From the NCBI RefSeq assembly GCF_007741495.1, contig NZ_CP036262.1, positions 5,456,001-5,520,000 on the forward strand: DNA of 64,000 nt. Direction: 5' to 3'. The notes under the pieces were generated by a model. That model was not told the DNA's origin, searched no databases, and was given only the letters and a program-made list of their open reading frames with translations. The position numbers were made by a program, and so were the translations under genes. This stretch comes from Roseimaritima multifibrata. Its GTDB lineage: Bacteria > Planctomycetota > Planctomycetia > Pirellulales > Pirellulaceae. Below, in pieces: positions 54,089-62,616 of this stretch. Position 1 is the first letter of the stretch, and the number at the start of each line of letters is the position of its first letter.

Positions 54089-56557
54089 CTAAAGAGCCGA
54101 CAGCGAAACGGGGCCGGCGGCAGGAATGTTTCCTGCCTTCGGAGCTTGAACTTGTTTTCCTCCGCCGCTTTGCACTTCTACGGAAATCTCATCTCCGGAG
54201 GCTGCCGCCGCTTCCCCCTGCGATGGACCGGCTAACTGCAAAGCTCCCAAAACGTCGGCTTGGTTCACCAAATCACGCAAAATGATCGGCTGATCCGGGC
54301 TGTTGCCGGGATAGATAGCCAACAACGGGATCGATTGACTTTCCAGTTCAATCAGCTTCTTTTTGATTTCCTCGTTGTAGTCACTCCAGTCTGCCAACAT
54401 CGGAACCACATCCAGTTCGGCCAACAGATCCGCGGTGGAATCGGTGTTGATCGCACTGTGATAATTCCATTTACAGGTAGCACACCAGCTGGCCGTGAAA
54501 TCGATCATCACGGTTTTTCCTTCGCTGCGAAGCTGAGTCAATTTTGCTTCATCGTAAGGCTGCCATGGAACGATCACATCGCCGGGCATCAAGAACCGGA
54601 AAGCCAAGAAACCGATCAACGCGGCACTTGCTACCCCAGCTCCCCAACTGGCCAAACGTTTCGAAAGTGTCTCCCAGTTCGGTACTTTTCCGATCATCCA
54701 ACAACCAAACCAAACTCCGATCAAAGCGACAAACACAGGCAACTTTTGATCGTCCGAGAACATATTGAAGAAGAACGCGACCGTTCCCAACAGGACAAAC
54801 GCCATCAACTGCTTAAGCGTTTCCATCCAGGCACCTGGCTTAGGCAACCAGCTGACCAGTCGTGGGCTAACGCCAATCAACAGGAAGGGAAGCGACATCC
54901 CAATCCCCATCGCGGTGAAAACGGCAAAGATCAGCAGCGGTGATTGCCCTAGCAGCAACCCCAACACCAAACCGAGTAACGGGCCTCCGCAAGGAGTCGC
55001 AATGACGGTGGTGAACAGGCCCTTCGAATAAGCTCCGACAGCTCCTTCATGATGCTGCATCTCTTGCGAGAATTTCCCCGAGGCGAAACCGGGGACGGGA
55101 ATTTCCCAGACACCTAAGAAGCTAAGCGCCATCGCAAAAATCAGCACCGTAAGGGCCAATTTGAATTCGATATGCGTGAACTGCTCGCCCCAGCCAAACG
55201 AGAAGAAGGAAGCCAGCCCCGCCAGCACCCAAAAGACCGAAAGGACTCCTAAGGAGTACCACATATTGCTGGAAAAAATCGCTTTACGATCCTGACCAGC
55301 TTGGTCGGTCAGCGACATCAACTTCAGGCCTAAAACAGGCAGCACGCAGGGCATCAGATTCAAGATCAATCCGGCTCCAAGCCCCATCAGCAACATCATT
55401 ACGACCGAATAGGACTTCTTGGTTTCCTGACCGTAAACGGTCGGTGCCGCAGCCGCTTCGGGAGCGTTATCCCATTTGGTTTCGGCAATAAAATCCATTA
55501 CCTCGGCACGTTTGGCAGAAGCAAACTGGACAGCCGCCGGAGCCCCTTTGCCGTTTTCGCCAACCTGCAATTCCGTTTGAAATCGCAGGCCTTTAGGAAG
55601 CAGGCAACTGGTGTCCTGACATGCTTGATAGGCGATATACCCTTCGACCGGATGGGTCCCGGGGACCGCATCCTCAGGAATTTTCAGTTCGATCGTCCAG
55701 GTCGTTTTACCTTTTTGATACGTCGCTTCACCGATCGGTGTGTCTAGCGTGACCGGATCCTCCGACGGGGTCGGCATCCCAGGCTGCAGGACACCACGCT
55801 TGGTCAACACAAAATTGGTAGCGAAATTTTCGTCTTTGATCGAACCCGGATAGACATGAAACGAAGCGTCAGGATTCGCCGTTAGTTTCAATTCCACCGC
55901 GTCACCTGGCTTGGCGGTCGCAGGCAAAAGTTCACCGGTCCACTCAACGGCATAGTCGCCATCGCGGAAAGTGGCTTCGGTCGTTACCGGTTGATAGGTC
56001 CCTTTGTAGGCAGCGGTTAAATCCATTTCAAAGGGACGACACGAACCGCCCGTTTGACACGTCAGCCCGTTGGCCTTGATCTTGATGACAGCCGCGTCGG
56101 GCTGAACGCCAGCGGCGAATTCAATCTCCGCGGTCCAACGCACGGCCGTTTCGAATTCTTCGATCGTGACATCGGGCCATTCGGGGGCCTGACTTCGTTT
56201 GGGGTCTTTATCCGAAACAAAGGGGCTTAGCAGTTTTGCTTGACTGCCGTCCGCCATGGTAAATTTGGTTGGCAGTGGGCCACCGGGAGGCTGAGTCGTC
56301 GAATAGACGTGCCAAGCCGGCGACAGTTTTGCATCGATGTGCAAGCGTCCAACCGCCCCCTCGTCGGCCGCTTCGAAGCTGGCCTGCAGCTCGATCACGT
56401 CTCCATTCGCGTCTTCGTTCGGAAAGGAGAGAGAAGGAAAGCCATTTCCCAGTTGAGCCGACGCGTTCGACAACGGTCCGGCCAGTGCCAATACGACGAC
56501 CGCCAATATCGGTTGCCAGAGTCTTCGAAATTGCATGGGACGGATGCGAGGAATCAT
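54089..56557 (-). CDS. DsbD-like thiol:disulfide interchange protein
   Basis: 822 residues from the ATG at 56557 (AAGG about 8 bases upstream; ATG at 56572 also possible), with a signal peptide. Two tandem N-terminal DsbD-alpha-like domains precede a CcdA-like membrane domain of about eight helices with the Cys-Pro motifs PCVLPVLGLK and TPCGGP. The C-terminal thioredoxin domain has WCATCKW. It carries electrons from cytoplasmic thioredoxin across the membrane to periplasmic thiols. The duplicated alpha domain is unusual against E. coli DsbD. It stands alone on the minus strand. Confidence 0.9.
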   Translation of the reverse strand: MIPRIRPMQFRRLWQPILAVVVLALAGPLSNASAQLGNGFPSLSFPNEDANGDVIELQASFEAADEGAVGRLHIDAKLSPAWHVYSTTQPPGGPLPTKFTMADGSQAKLLSPFVSDKDPKRSQAPEWPDVTIEEFETAVRWTAEIEFAAGVQPDAAVIKIKANGLTCQTGGSCRPFEMDLTAAYKGTYQPVTTEATFRDGDYAVEWTGELLPATAKPGDAVELKLTANPDASFHVYPGSIKDENFATNFVLTKRGVLQPGMPTPSEDPVTLDTPIGEATYQKGKTTWTIELKIPEDAVPGTHPVEGYIAYQACQDTSCLLPKGLRFQTELQVGENGKGAPAAVQFASAKRAEVMDFIAETKWDNAPEAAAAPTVYGQETKKSYSVVMMLLMGLGAGLILNLMPCVLPVLGLKLMSLTDQAGQDRKAIFSSNMWYSLGVLSVFWVLAGLASFFSFGWGEQFTHIEFKLALTVLIFAMALSFLGVWEIPVPGFASGKFSQEMQHHEGAVGAYSKGLFTTVIATPCGGPLLGLVLGLLLGQSPLLIFAVFTAMGIGMSLPFLLIGVSPRLVSWLPKPGAWMETLKQLMAFVLLGTVAFFFNMFSDDQKLPVFVALIGVWFGCWMIGKVPNWETLSKRLASWGAGVASAALIGFLAFRFLMPGDVIVPWQPYDEAKLTQLRSEGKTVMIDFTASWCATCKWNYHSAINTDSTADLLAELDVVPMLADWSDYNEEIKKKLIELESQSIPLLAIYPGNSPDQPIILRDLVNQADVLGALQLAGPSQGEAAAASGDEISVEVQSGGGKQVQAPKAGNIPAAGPVSLSAL

Positions 56558-56624
56558 CGATTCGGCCTTCATCTTACTAACCGCGTATGTGAGTACGGAC
56601 CGCAACGCCAGACAGGCGGAAAAA

Positions 56625-57752
56625 TTAGCGAGCCAAGAAGTAGTTTATCGCAAATTGCTGAAGTTGTTCGACCCTATTCCGGGCAACATCTTCCGTGATT
56701 TTTTCGCTCAGTCGTCCGGCTTTCTCTTCCCAAGAAATCCAGACAACCCAGTTTACCAGTGAAAAGAGACTGCTAACGTCACCTAAGTGTCTCGCCAGCT
56801 CAGCCTCCTGTTCAGAAAATGAACAGTGCTGACGATATCCCGCCAGCGCGGCAGGCCAAACAACTTTTTCTAAACAGTCACCCCACTCCGCGTTCATCTG
56901 GAACAACGGGCTTAAATTCGATGTCAATTTTTGAATCCCCCATCGCAACAAAAAGCCATGGGCGAATCGGGAAAGGTCGACCGCCGGGGTATCGATTCGC
57001 ATCGCATCAAAATCAATCAATCCGCTGACCTGGGCATTCTGAAACAACACATGTTGCTCATGAACGTCGCGCAAAACCGTCTGAACCGGATAAGCGATCG
57101 TTTGGGCAATCGCCAGCCATTCGGTGATCGCTTGACCATGGGTTTGCCAACAGGCCCGAGCCACTCGATCCGCCGCCCCTAACCATTCGCGTCCGTCCAG
57201 ACGATCTGCATCTAGTGGCCCCGCTTCCCACCAATCTTGAACGACCTGCAACCGCTGACAGCGTTCCAGTACGGCTGGCGGAACCACCGTTTGCCGGCCG
57301 GTCTCAGAAAACGTTTGTTGATTTGCCGCGGCATGGACTTGGGCGATGGCAGCGGCGCCTTTCTGCACCGCTTCGGACAGCTCTTGATGTGTCAACGTTT
57401 GTGGCCGCCAAGGTTCCCCCTCGATCCATTCGGTCACTTCCCAAATCCGCTGCTGATGCGTCAGGCAGCTCGATCCGTCAACGCTGCGGATCCACTGCGG
57501 AACCAAAGCACAGCCCGCCTGCCGAACGGCCGAAACAAACCGCTGCACGTCTCGGACTCGATCACCGGAAATCCCTTCAGGCCAACCGCGAACGACCACG
57601 TTTTGCGGCACCCCCATCTCCCTGCGAACCAGGACCCGAAAGACCAAGGCCCCACTAAGGCCACCGGACAATGGCTGGCATTCGACAACATGGGGCTCTA
57701 GTCCCCAGGCATCGAGAACGGCGATCGGAAGCGAGAGCCCTACGGTTCCCAT
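56625..57752 (-). CDS. Aminoglycoside phosphotransferase (APH)-family protein
   Basis: 375 residues with the APH/choline kinase fold. The catalytic loop reads LRDVHEQHVLF with Asp229, and LIDFDAM with Asp247 is the metal-binding motif. The canonical HGD is replaced by LRD, so the enzyme family is clear but activity less so. Family members phosphorylate small molecules such as choline, homoserine or antibiotics. The substrate cannot be assigned. It lies upstream of the DsbD-like gene and downstream of tsaE on the minus strand. Confidence 0.8.
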   Translation of the reverse strand: MGTVGLSLPIAVLDAWGLEPHVVECQPLSGGLSGALVFRVLVRREMGVPQNVVVRGWPEGISGDRVRDVQRFVSAVRQAGCALVPQWIRSVDGSSCLTHQQRIWEVTEWIEGEPWRPQTLTHQELSEAVQKGAAAIAQVHAAANQQTFSETGRQTVVPPAVLERCQRLQVVQDWWEAGPLDADRLDGREWLGAADRVARACWQTHGQAITEWLAIAQTIAYPVQTVLRDVHEQHVLFQNAQVSGLIDFDAMRIDTPAVDLSRFAHGFLLRWGIQKLTSNLSPLFQMNAEWGDCLEKVVWPAALAGYRQHCSFSEQEAELARHLGDVSSLFSLVNWVVWISWEEKAGRLSEKITEDVARNRVEQLQQFAINYFLAR

Positions 57753-57825
57753 TGGTCAATATCCCTGTTCTCTATATCCATCCCTGATCTCAAACGGTTG
57801 ATCCGAAGGCCCAAACCCGAAGCCC

Positions 57826-58335
57826 CTAAGATAACGCCGCCTGTATCTTGCCAACTCTTTCACTCCAGATTCCCGGGTCGCCGCTGATGCGTACGGTGCG
57901 GCTTCCGTCCTCTTGTAGCAGGATCTGAATCCAGAGCATTTCCTGCGGCATCTCGGCGGCGAACCGGTCCGCCCATTCAATCAAAGTGACCGCCGGTTCC
58001 TCAAACAGTTCATCGATTCCCAGTTCCCACAATTCGTCTTCGTCAACGATTCGATAGGCATCCAGGTGAGTCAAGCGCCGCTTGGCTTGGTACTCCTGCA
58101 CGACGGTAAAAGTTGGGCTGGTAACCGTTCCTTTTTCGACGCCAATGGTTTCTGCAAAACGCTGCGCCAAAAACGTTTTCCCGGCACCCAGGGTCCCGAC
58201 CAATCCCAAACCACAACGTTCGGGAAGATGCAGATCAAGCAACTGAGCAAAGGCAAGCGTTTCTTCGGGCGTACGCCACTGCAGCGTCGCCAGCAGCGAG
58301 TGCTGTGAATGGAACATGACAGGCTCCTCACTCAT
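57826..58335 (-). CDS. tsaE: tRNA t6A biosynthesis ATPase TsaE
   Basis: 169 residues from the ATG at 58335, which overlaps the thiL stop by one base (TGATG). The P-loop GTLGAGKT (48-55) and the family segments TSPTFTVVQEY, HLDAYRI and LIEWADRF are present. TsaE works with TsaB and TsaD to add threonylcarbamoyl to A37 of tRNAs decoding ANN codons. Length is normal. It is translated together with thiL. Confidence 0.94.
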   Translation of the reverse strand: MSEEPVMFHSQHSLLATLQWRTPEETLAFAQLLDLHLPERCGLGLVGTLGAGKTFLAQRFAETIGVEKGTVTSPTFTVVQEYQAKRRLTHLDAYRIVDEDELWELGIDELFEEPAVTLIEWADRFAAEMPQEMLWIQILLQEDGSRTVRISGDPGIWSERVGKIQAALS

Positions 58336-59267
58336 CACTGTTCTCCGTGTATGTAGCCGCTTGGAGACAACCGTTCCAGCTTTCCGGTTTTCTGCATCCA
58401 CAATCCGGTCCGGCCGGTCAACGTTCCGATCTTGGTCAAAGGGACTCGCACATCCTCGGGCAGGGCAGCCTCCGCAGCCATCGCACGCTGGGCGGCTTTC
58501 GGTTCCATCGCGACGATCAATTCAAAATCTTCACCATCGCCCAGTGCATGTTCCAGCAGCGTCCCGCCTTGTTGCTCCGCCCAAGGCCCCGCATCTGGAT
58601 GGATCGGAATCGCCTCCATATCCAGTTCCACGCCCAATGCGCTCGACGCACACAGCCGATCAAGATCCAGCGACAACCCGTCACTCACATCCATCGCCGC
58701 ATGCACGCCACCGATCGCACGCAACCGTCGCGCGAATTCGATCCGCGGAGTGAACCGCAGGTGTCGTCCTAACAAGCTTCCGCCGAAGGCTCCCGACACC
58801 AAAACCGAATCTCCCTCTTTGGCTCCACTGCGGAGCCACGCCTGCCCACTTTCGACATGTCCGATCGCGGTGACCGAAATCGCCAAAGGCCCGTCGTAGA
58901 CGGTAATGTCTCCGCCGGCAATGGCGACCTGGTATTGATCGCAAATCTCCAAAATCCCTTCGTAACAGGCTGCGGCAATTTCAGTCGCCGAGCGCGTTGG
59001 CAGGGAAAGATTCACCAGAATTGCCGCCGGTTCGGCGCCCATTGCGGCTAAATCACTCAGATTGATCGCGACCGCTTTCCTGCCGACCTCGGCAAGCGAA
59101 TGTTGATCGGCTAGGAAATCGACTCCGTCGACAATCCCATCACTTGCCAAAACCAGCTCTTTACCAGCCTGCGGCACGAAGACGGCTCCGTCATCGCCGA
59201 TCCCGACCTTCACTTGAGGCAAATTGGCTTGTCGGCCCCGAAGCCATGCTAAAAAACTTTGTTCCAC
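58335..59267 (-). CDS. thiL: Thiamine-monophosphate kinase
   Basis: 310 residues, apparently from a GTG. VGIGDDGAVF, then VDGVDFLADQHSLAEVGRKA, AINLSDLAAMGAEP, VAIAGGDIT and AMDVSDGLSLDL are the ThiL (PurM-like) motifs that bind Mg-ATP and thiamine phosphate. It makes thiamine diphosphate from the monophosphate. No TPP riboswitch is seen nearby. It is coupled to tsaE. Confidence 0.95.
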   Translation of the reverse strand: MEQSFLAWLRGRQANLPQVKVGIGDDGAVFVPQAGKELVLASDGIVDGVDFLADQHSLAEVGRKAVAINLSDLAAMGAEPAAILVNLSLPTRSATEIAAACYEGILEICDQYQVAIAGGDITVYDGPLAISVTAIGHVESGQAWLRSGAKEGDSVLVSGAFGGSLLGRHLRFTPRIEFARRLRAIGGVHAAMDVSDGLSLDLDRLCASSALGVELDMEAIPIHPDAGPWAEQQGGTLLEHALGDGEDFELIVAMEPKAAQRAMAAEAALPEDVRVPLTKIGTLTGRTGLWMQKTGKLERLSPSGYIHGEQ

Positions 59268-59385
59268 GTCGGTTCATTCCCGGTTGAAGATAATCAAACC
59301 CTTTACAATCGAGGCCTTACAATACCTCCTTTGATCGGTTTTGATCACCACCGATTAATCTCTAGTCTCCTGAGGGTCCCCCACG

Positions 59386-60861
59386 ATGGCCACCACGCAG
59401 TCGCTTTCTGCCGCAGATATCAAGGTCGACCAGACGCAGTGCTTTATTGATGGAAAATGGGTCGATGCGGCGAGCGGCAAAACCTTTGCCACGATCAACC
59501 CCGCCACCGAGCAAGAAATCGCCCAGGTCGCCGAAGGGGATGCAGAGGATGTCGACCGGGCCGCCAAGGCGGCTCGCAAAGCGTTTGACAGTGGTCCGTG
59601 GCGGACAATGGACGCCCGCGACCGAGGCCGGCTGATGTACAAACTGGCCGATCGGATCGAAGCGGACATGGAGGAATTGGCGGCTCTGGAAACTCTGGAC
59701 AACGGCAAACCGATCACCGAAAGCCGAACAGCCGACCTTCCGCTGGTGATCGATGCGATCCGGTATTACGCGGGCTATGCCGACAAAATCCACGGCAGCA
59801 CCATTCCGATCCGCGGCAACCACCTCTGCTACACACGGCGCGAAGCGGTCGGAGTCGCTGGACAGATCATCCCTTGGAATTTCCCCATGTTGATGACCGC
59901 CTGGAAATGGGGGCCCGCCCTCGCCGCCGGCTGCACGATCGTGATGAAACCAGCCGAGCAAACCCCGCTGACTTGCCTGCGAATGGCTCACCTGGCTCAA
60001 GAGGTAGGCATCCCTGACGGCGTGATCAACGTTGTCCCCGGTTTCGGCCCGACCGCCGGAGCCGCTGTGGTCAAACATCCTCAAATCGATAAAGTCGCGT
60101 TCACGGGTGAACATCGCACGGCTCAGATTATCACACGCGATTCCGCGGAAACGCTAAAACGCCTGACTTTTGAATTAGGTGGCAAAAGCCCTAACGTCAT
60201 TTTCGCCGATGCCGACCTGGACGCAGCCGCCCACGGGGCTTATGTCGGGCTGTACCTGAATCAGGGACAATGCTGCTGCGCAGGCAGTCGCTTGTTTGTC
60301 GAAAAATCGGTCCATGAACCATTCATGGAAAAACTGACCGCCCTCACATCCTCACGGCGATTAGGAAACCCGTTTTCCCCCGACACCGATCAAGGCCCAC
60401 AAATCGACCAAGCTCAATTCGACAAGATCCTTTCTTACATCGACAAGGGGCAAGCAGAAGGAGCCGAGTGTGTGCAAGGTGGCAAACGTCACGGCGACGT
60501 CGGGTACTTTATTGAACCGACGATTTTTGATGGAGTCACCGACCAAATGGCGATCGCTCAGGATGAAATTTTCGGGCCGGTGCTAAGCGTGCTTACGTTT
60601 GACGATCACGAGGAAATCATCCGTCGTGCCAACGACACGTTCTACGGACTGGCGGCCGCAGTTTGGACACGTGACATCTCGAAGGCTCATGATTATGCTG
60701 CCCGCGTCCGTGCCGGTACGGTATGGGTCAATTGCTACGATGTCTTTGATGCCGCGGCCCCATTCGGCGGATTCAAGATGAGCGGCTACGGCCGTGAACT
60801 TGGCGAAGAGGGTTTGAAGGCTTACACCGAATCGAAAACCGTCACGATCGCCTTGGGCTAA
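59386..60861 (+). CDS. Aldehyde dehydrogenase, NAD(P)-dependent
   Basis: 491 residues. PWNFP with Asn165, catalytic Glu263 in ELGGKSP and Cys297 in GQCCCAG are intact. The layout matches class 1/2 aldehyde dehydrogenases such as ALDH2 and betaine-aldehyde enzymes. One oddity: after VAFTG the usual STEVG-type loop, which helps bind the cofactor phosphates, reads EHRTAQII. The specific aldehyde is unknown. It is divergent from thiL and lies 44 bases before the DUF58 gene. Confidence 0.93.
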   Translation: MATTQSLSAADIKVDQTQCFIDGKWVDAASGKTFATINPATEQEIAQVAEGDAEDVDRAAKAARKAFDSGPWRTMDARDRGRLMYKLADRIEADMEELAALETLDNGKPITESRTADLPLVIDAIRYYAGYADKIHGSTIPIRGNHLCYTRREAVGVAGQIIPWNFPMLMTAWKWGPALAAGCTIVMKPAEQTPLTCLRMAHLAQEVGIPDGVINVVPGFGPTAGAAVVKHPQIDKVAFTGEHRTAQIITRDSAETLKRLTFELGGKSPNVIFADADLDAAAHGAYVGLYLNQGQCCCAGSRLFVEKSVHEPFMEKLTALTSSRRLGNPFSPDTDQGPQIDQAQFDKILSYIDKGQAEGAECVQGGKRHGDVGYFIEPTIFDGVTDQMAIAQDEIFGPVLSVLTFDDHEEIIRRANDTFYGLAAAVWTRDISKAHDYAARVRAGTVWVNCYDVFDAAAPFGGFKMSGYGRELGEEGLKAYTESKTVTIALG

Positions 60862-60905
60862 CTGCCCCCAACTCGAAACCGAACTCCAACGGCAACTTTA
60901 AGCGA

Positions 60906-62333
60906 ATGGATCTAACCACCGACACGCAGTCCGCATTCCAGTGGATATCGGCACTCCCCTGGATGCTGCTGGCGATGGTAGCGTTGCCGCTGCTGATCCT
61001 CGCACGTTTCTTTCGGGTCTATCCCTCCTGGCTTTGGCTGGGGGTGCTGACGACATCGTTAATTGCTTCTTTGCTGACCATCACCAACAACCAGTTGCTG
61101 ATAATGGTCGCCCTCTTGGATGGGCTGCTGGTTGCGGTTGTCGGTTTGGATTTGATGTTTTTGTGGCTTTCCACTTCCAATGGTTTGAGGGCTTGGCGAG
61201 ACATCCCCAGCACCGCTTCGATCGGCAAAGCGATGGCCTATGACCTGACGATCGAGAACACCACCTTCACGACGATCCGCGGAGCGGTACGCGACGATTT
61301 ACCTGAACCATTCCGAGGCGATCCAGACCAACATCCCCTGAAACTACCTCGTTCATCGCGGATCACCGTCCAACGCCGAATCACTCCGCTGCAGCGAGGA
61401 GCGTTCAACCTAAAGCGCGTCTACGTCCGCGCCCGCAGCCAACTTGGGTTCTGGCAACGGTTCCTACAGATCGATGTCGAAGACCGGCTAAAGGTCTATC
61501 CCGACATGCAGCAGTTGTCCGATTACGCATTGCTGGCTCGAACCAATCGCCTCAGTTTGATTGGCGTACGGCGAACAAGAAGGATCGGACAGGACAGCGA
61601 CTTCGAACGATTGCGTGATTACTCACGTGACGACAATTACCGCCACATCGACTGGCGCAGCACGGCCCGACGGCGGAAGCTGACAGTCCGCCAGTTCCAG
61701 AGCGATCAAAGTCAGCGTCTGATTTTCATGCTCGACTGCGGGCGGATGATGACCAACGAGAGGGCAGGGTACTCGCTCCTCGATCACGCCCTCAACGCCT
61801 CTTTGATGCTGGCTTACGTCGCCCTTGAACAAGGGGATGCGGTCGGCATGCTTTGCTTCTCCGACACGATCCATGCCTACATCCCACCTCGAGGCGGGAA
61901 GAACCAGATGAACCGGTTGATCCAAGCCGGCTACGACCAGTTTCCACGTCTGGTTGAATCGAGGTACGACGAAGCTTTCCTGTATCTATCGAATCACTGC
62001 AAACGGCGTTCGATGGTCGTACTGGAAACGAACATCATCGACGAAGTCAACGCCGCGCAAGTGGTCGACTACCTGGGCAACATCAGCGGACGGCACCTAC
62101 CTGTCGGAGTCCTCCTCCGCGACCGTCAAATGTTCGACACCGCCGACCATCCCGGCGGAGGCAGAGAGAACATGCTCCGAGCCGCCGTAGCCAGCGAGAT
62201 CCTCTGCTGGCGAGACCAAGTGATCCGCGACCTAACCCACCGAGGAGTCCTAATGGTCGACACCTTCCCAGACGAACTAACCGCCCCCCTAGTCAACCAA
62301 TACCTAGAAATCAAAGCCAAGCACCTGCTGTAG
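60906..62333 (+). CDS. DUF58 domain-containing protein
   Basis: 475 residues. The N-terminal 100 have two or three hydrophobic helices. The soluble part carries the DUF58 core (LRDYSRDDNYRHIDWRSTAR) and a VWA-like region (LIFMLDCGRMM). DUF58 proteins usually partner MoxR ATPases and BatA/BatB-like membrane proteins in stress or envelope functions; no moxR is in this window. The long N-terminus with membrane segments is usual for planctomycete DUF58 proteins. Function is inferred from family only. Confidence 0.9.
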   Translation: MDLTTDTQSAFQWISALPWMLLAMVALPLLILARFFRVYPSWLWLGVLTTSLIASLLTITNNQLLIMVALLDGLLVAVVGLDLMFLWLSTSNGLRAWRDIPSTASIGKAMAYDLTIENTTFTTIRGAVRDDLPEPFRGDPDQHPLKLPRSSRITVQRRITPLQRGAFNLKRVYVRARSQLGFWQRFLQIDVEDRLKVYPDMQQLSDYALLARTNRLSLIGVRRTRRIGQDSDFERLRDYSRDDNYRHIDWRSTARRRKLTVRQFQSDQSQRLIFMLDCGRMMTNERAGYSLLDHALNASLMLAYVALEQGDAVGMLCFSDTIHAYIPPRGGKNQMNRLIQAGYDQFPRLVESRYDEAFLYLSNHCKRRSMVVLETNIIDEVNAAQVVDYLGNISGRHLPVGVLLRDRQMFDTADHPGGGRENMLRAAVASEILCWRDQVIRDLTHRGVLMVDTFPDELTAPLVNQYLEIKAKHLL

Positions 62334-62559
62334 TTGGGAGACAAGGAGACAAGGAGACAAGGAGACAAGGAGACAAGGAGTTGGGAGTTGGGAGTTGGGA
62401 GTTGGGAGTTGGGAGCTGGGACAAAAAAGCGCACACTCCTTCACTCCTTCACTCCTTCACTCCTTCACTCCTTCACTCCTTCACTCCTTCACTCCTTCAC
62501 TCCGTGTCTCCGTGTCTCCGTGTCTCCGTGTCTCCGTGTCTCCGTGTCTCCGTGTCTCC
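62334..62559. repeat. Cluster of 7-8-bp microsatellites
   Basis: Starting at the base after the DUF58 stop: ACAAGGAG x5 (62341-62380), TTGGGAG x5 (62381-62415, plus one copy before), ACTCCTTC x8 (62435-62498), GTGTCTCC x7 (62504-62559). The plus strand is purine-rich first and pyrimidine-rich second. The first array and the last are complementary at 7 of 8 bases. Confidence 0.95.
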
Positions 62560-62616
62560 CCCACTCCTCATGATTGAACTGGTCGACCGATGGTCTAAAA
62601 TGGGATTTAGGCGAGC

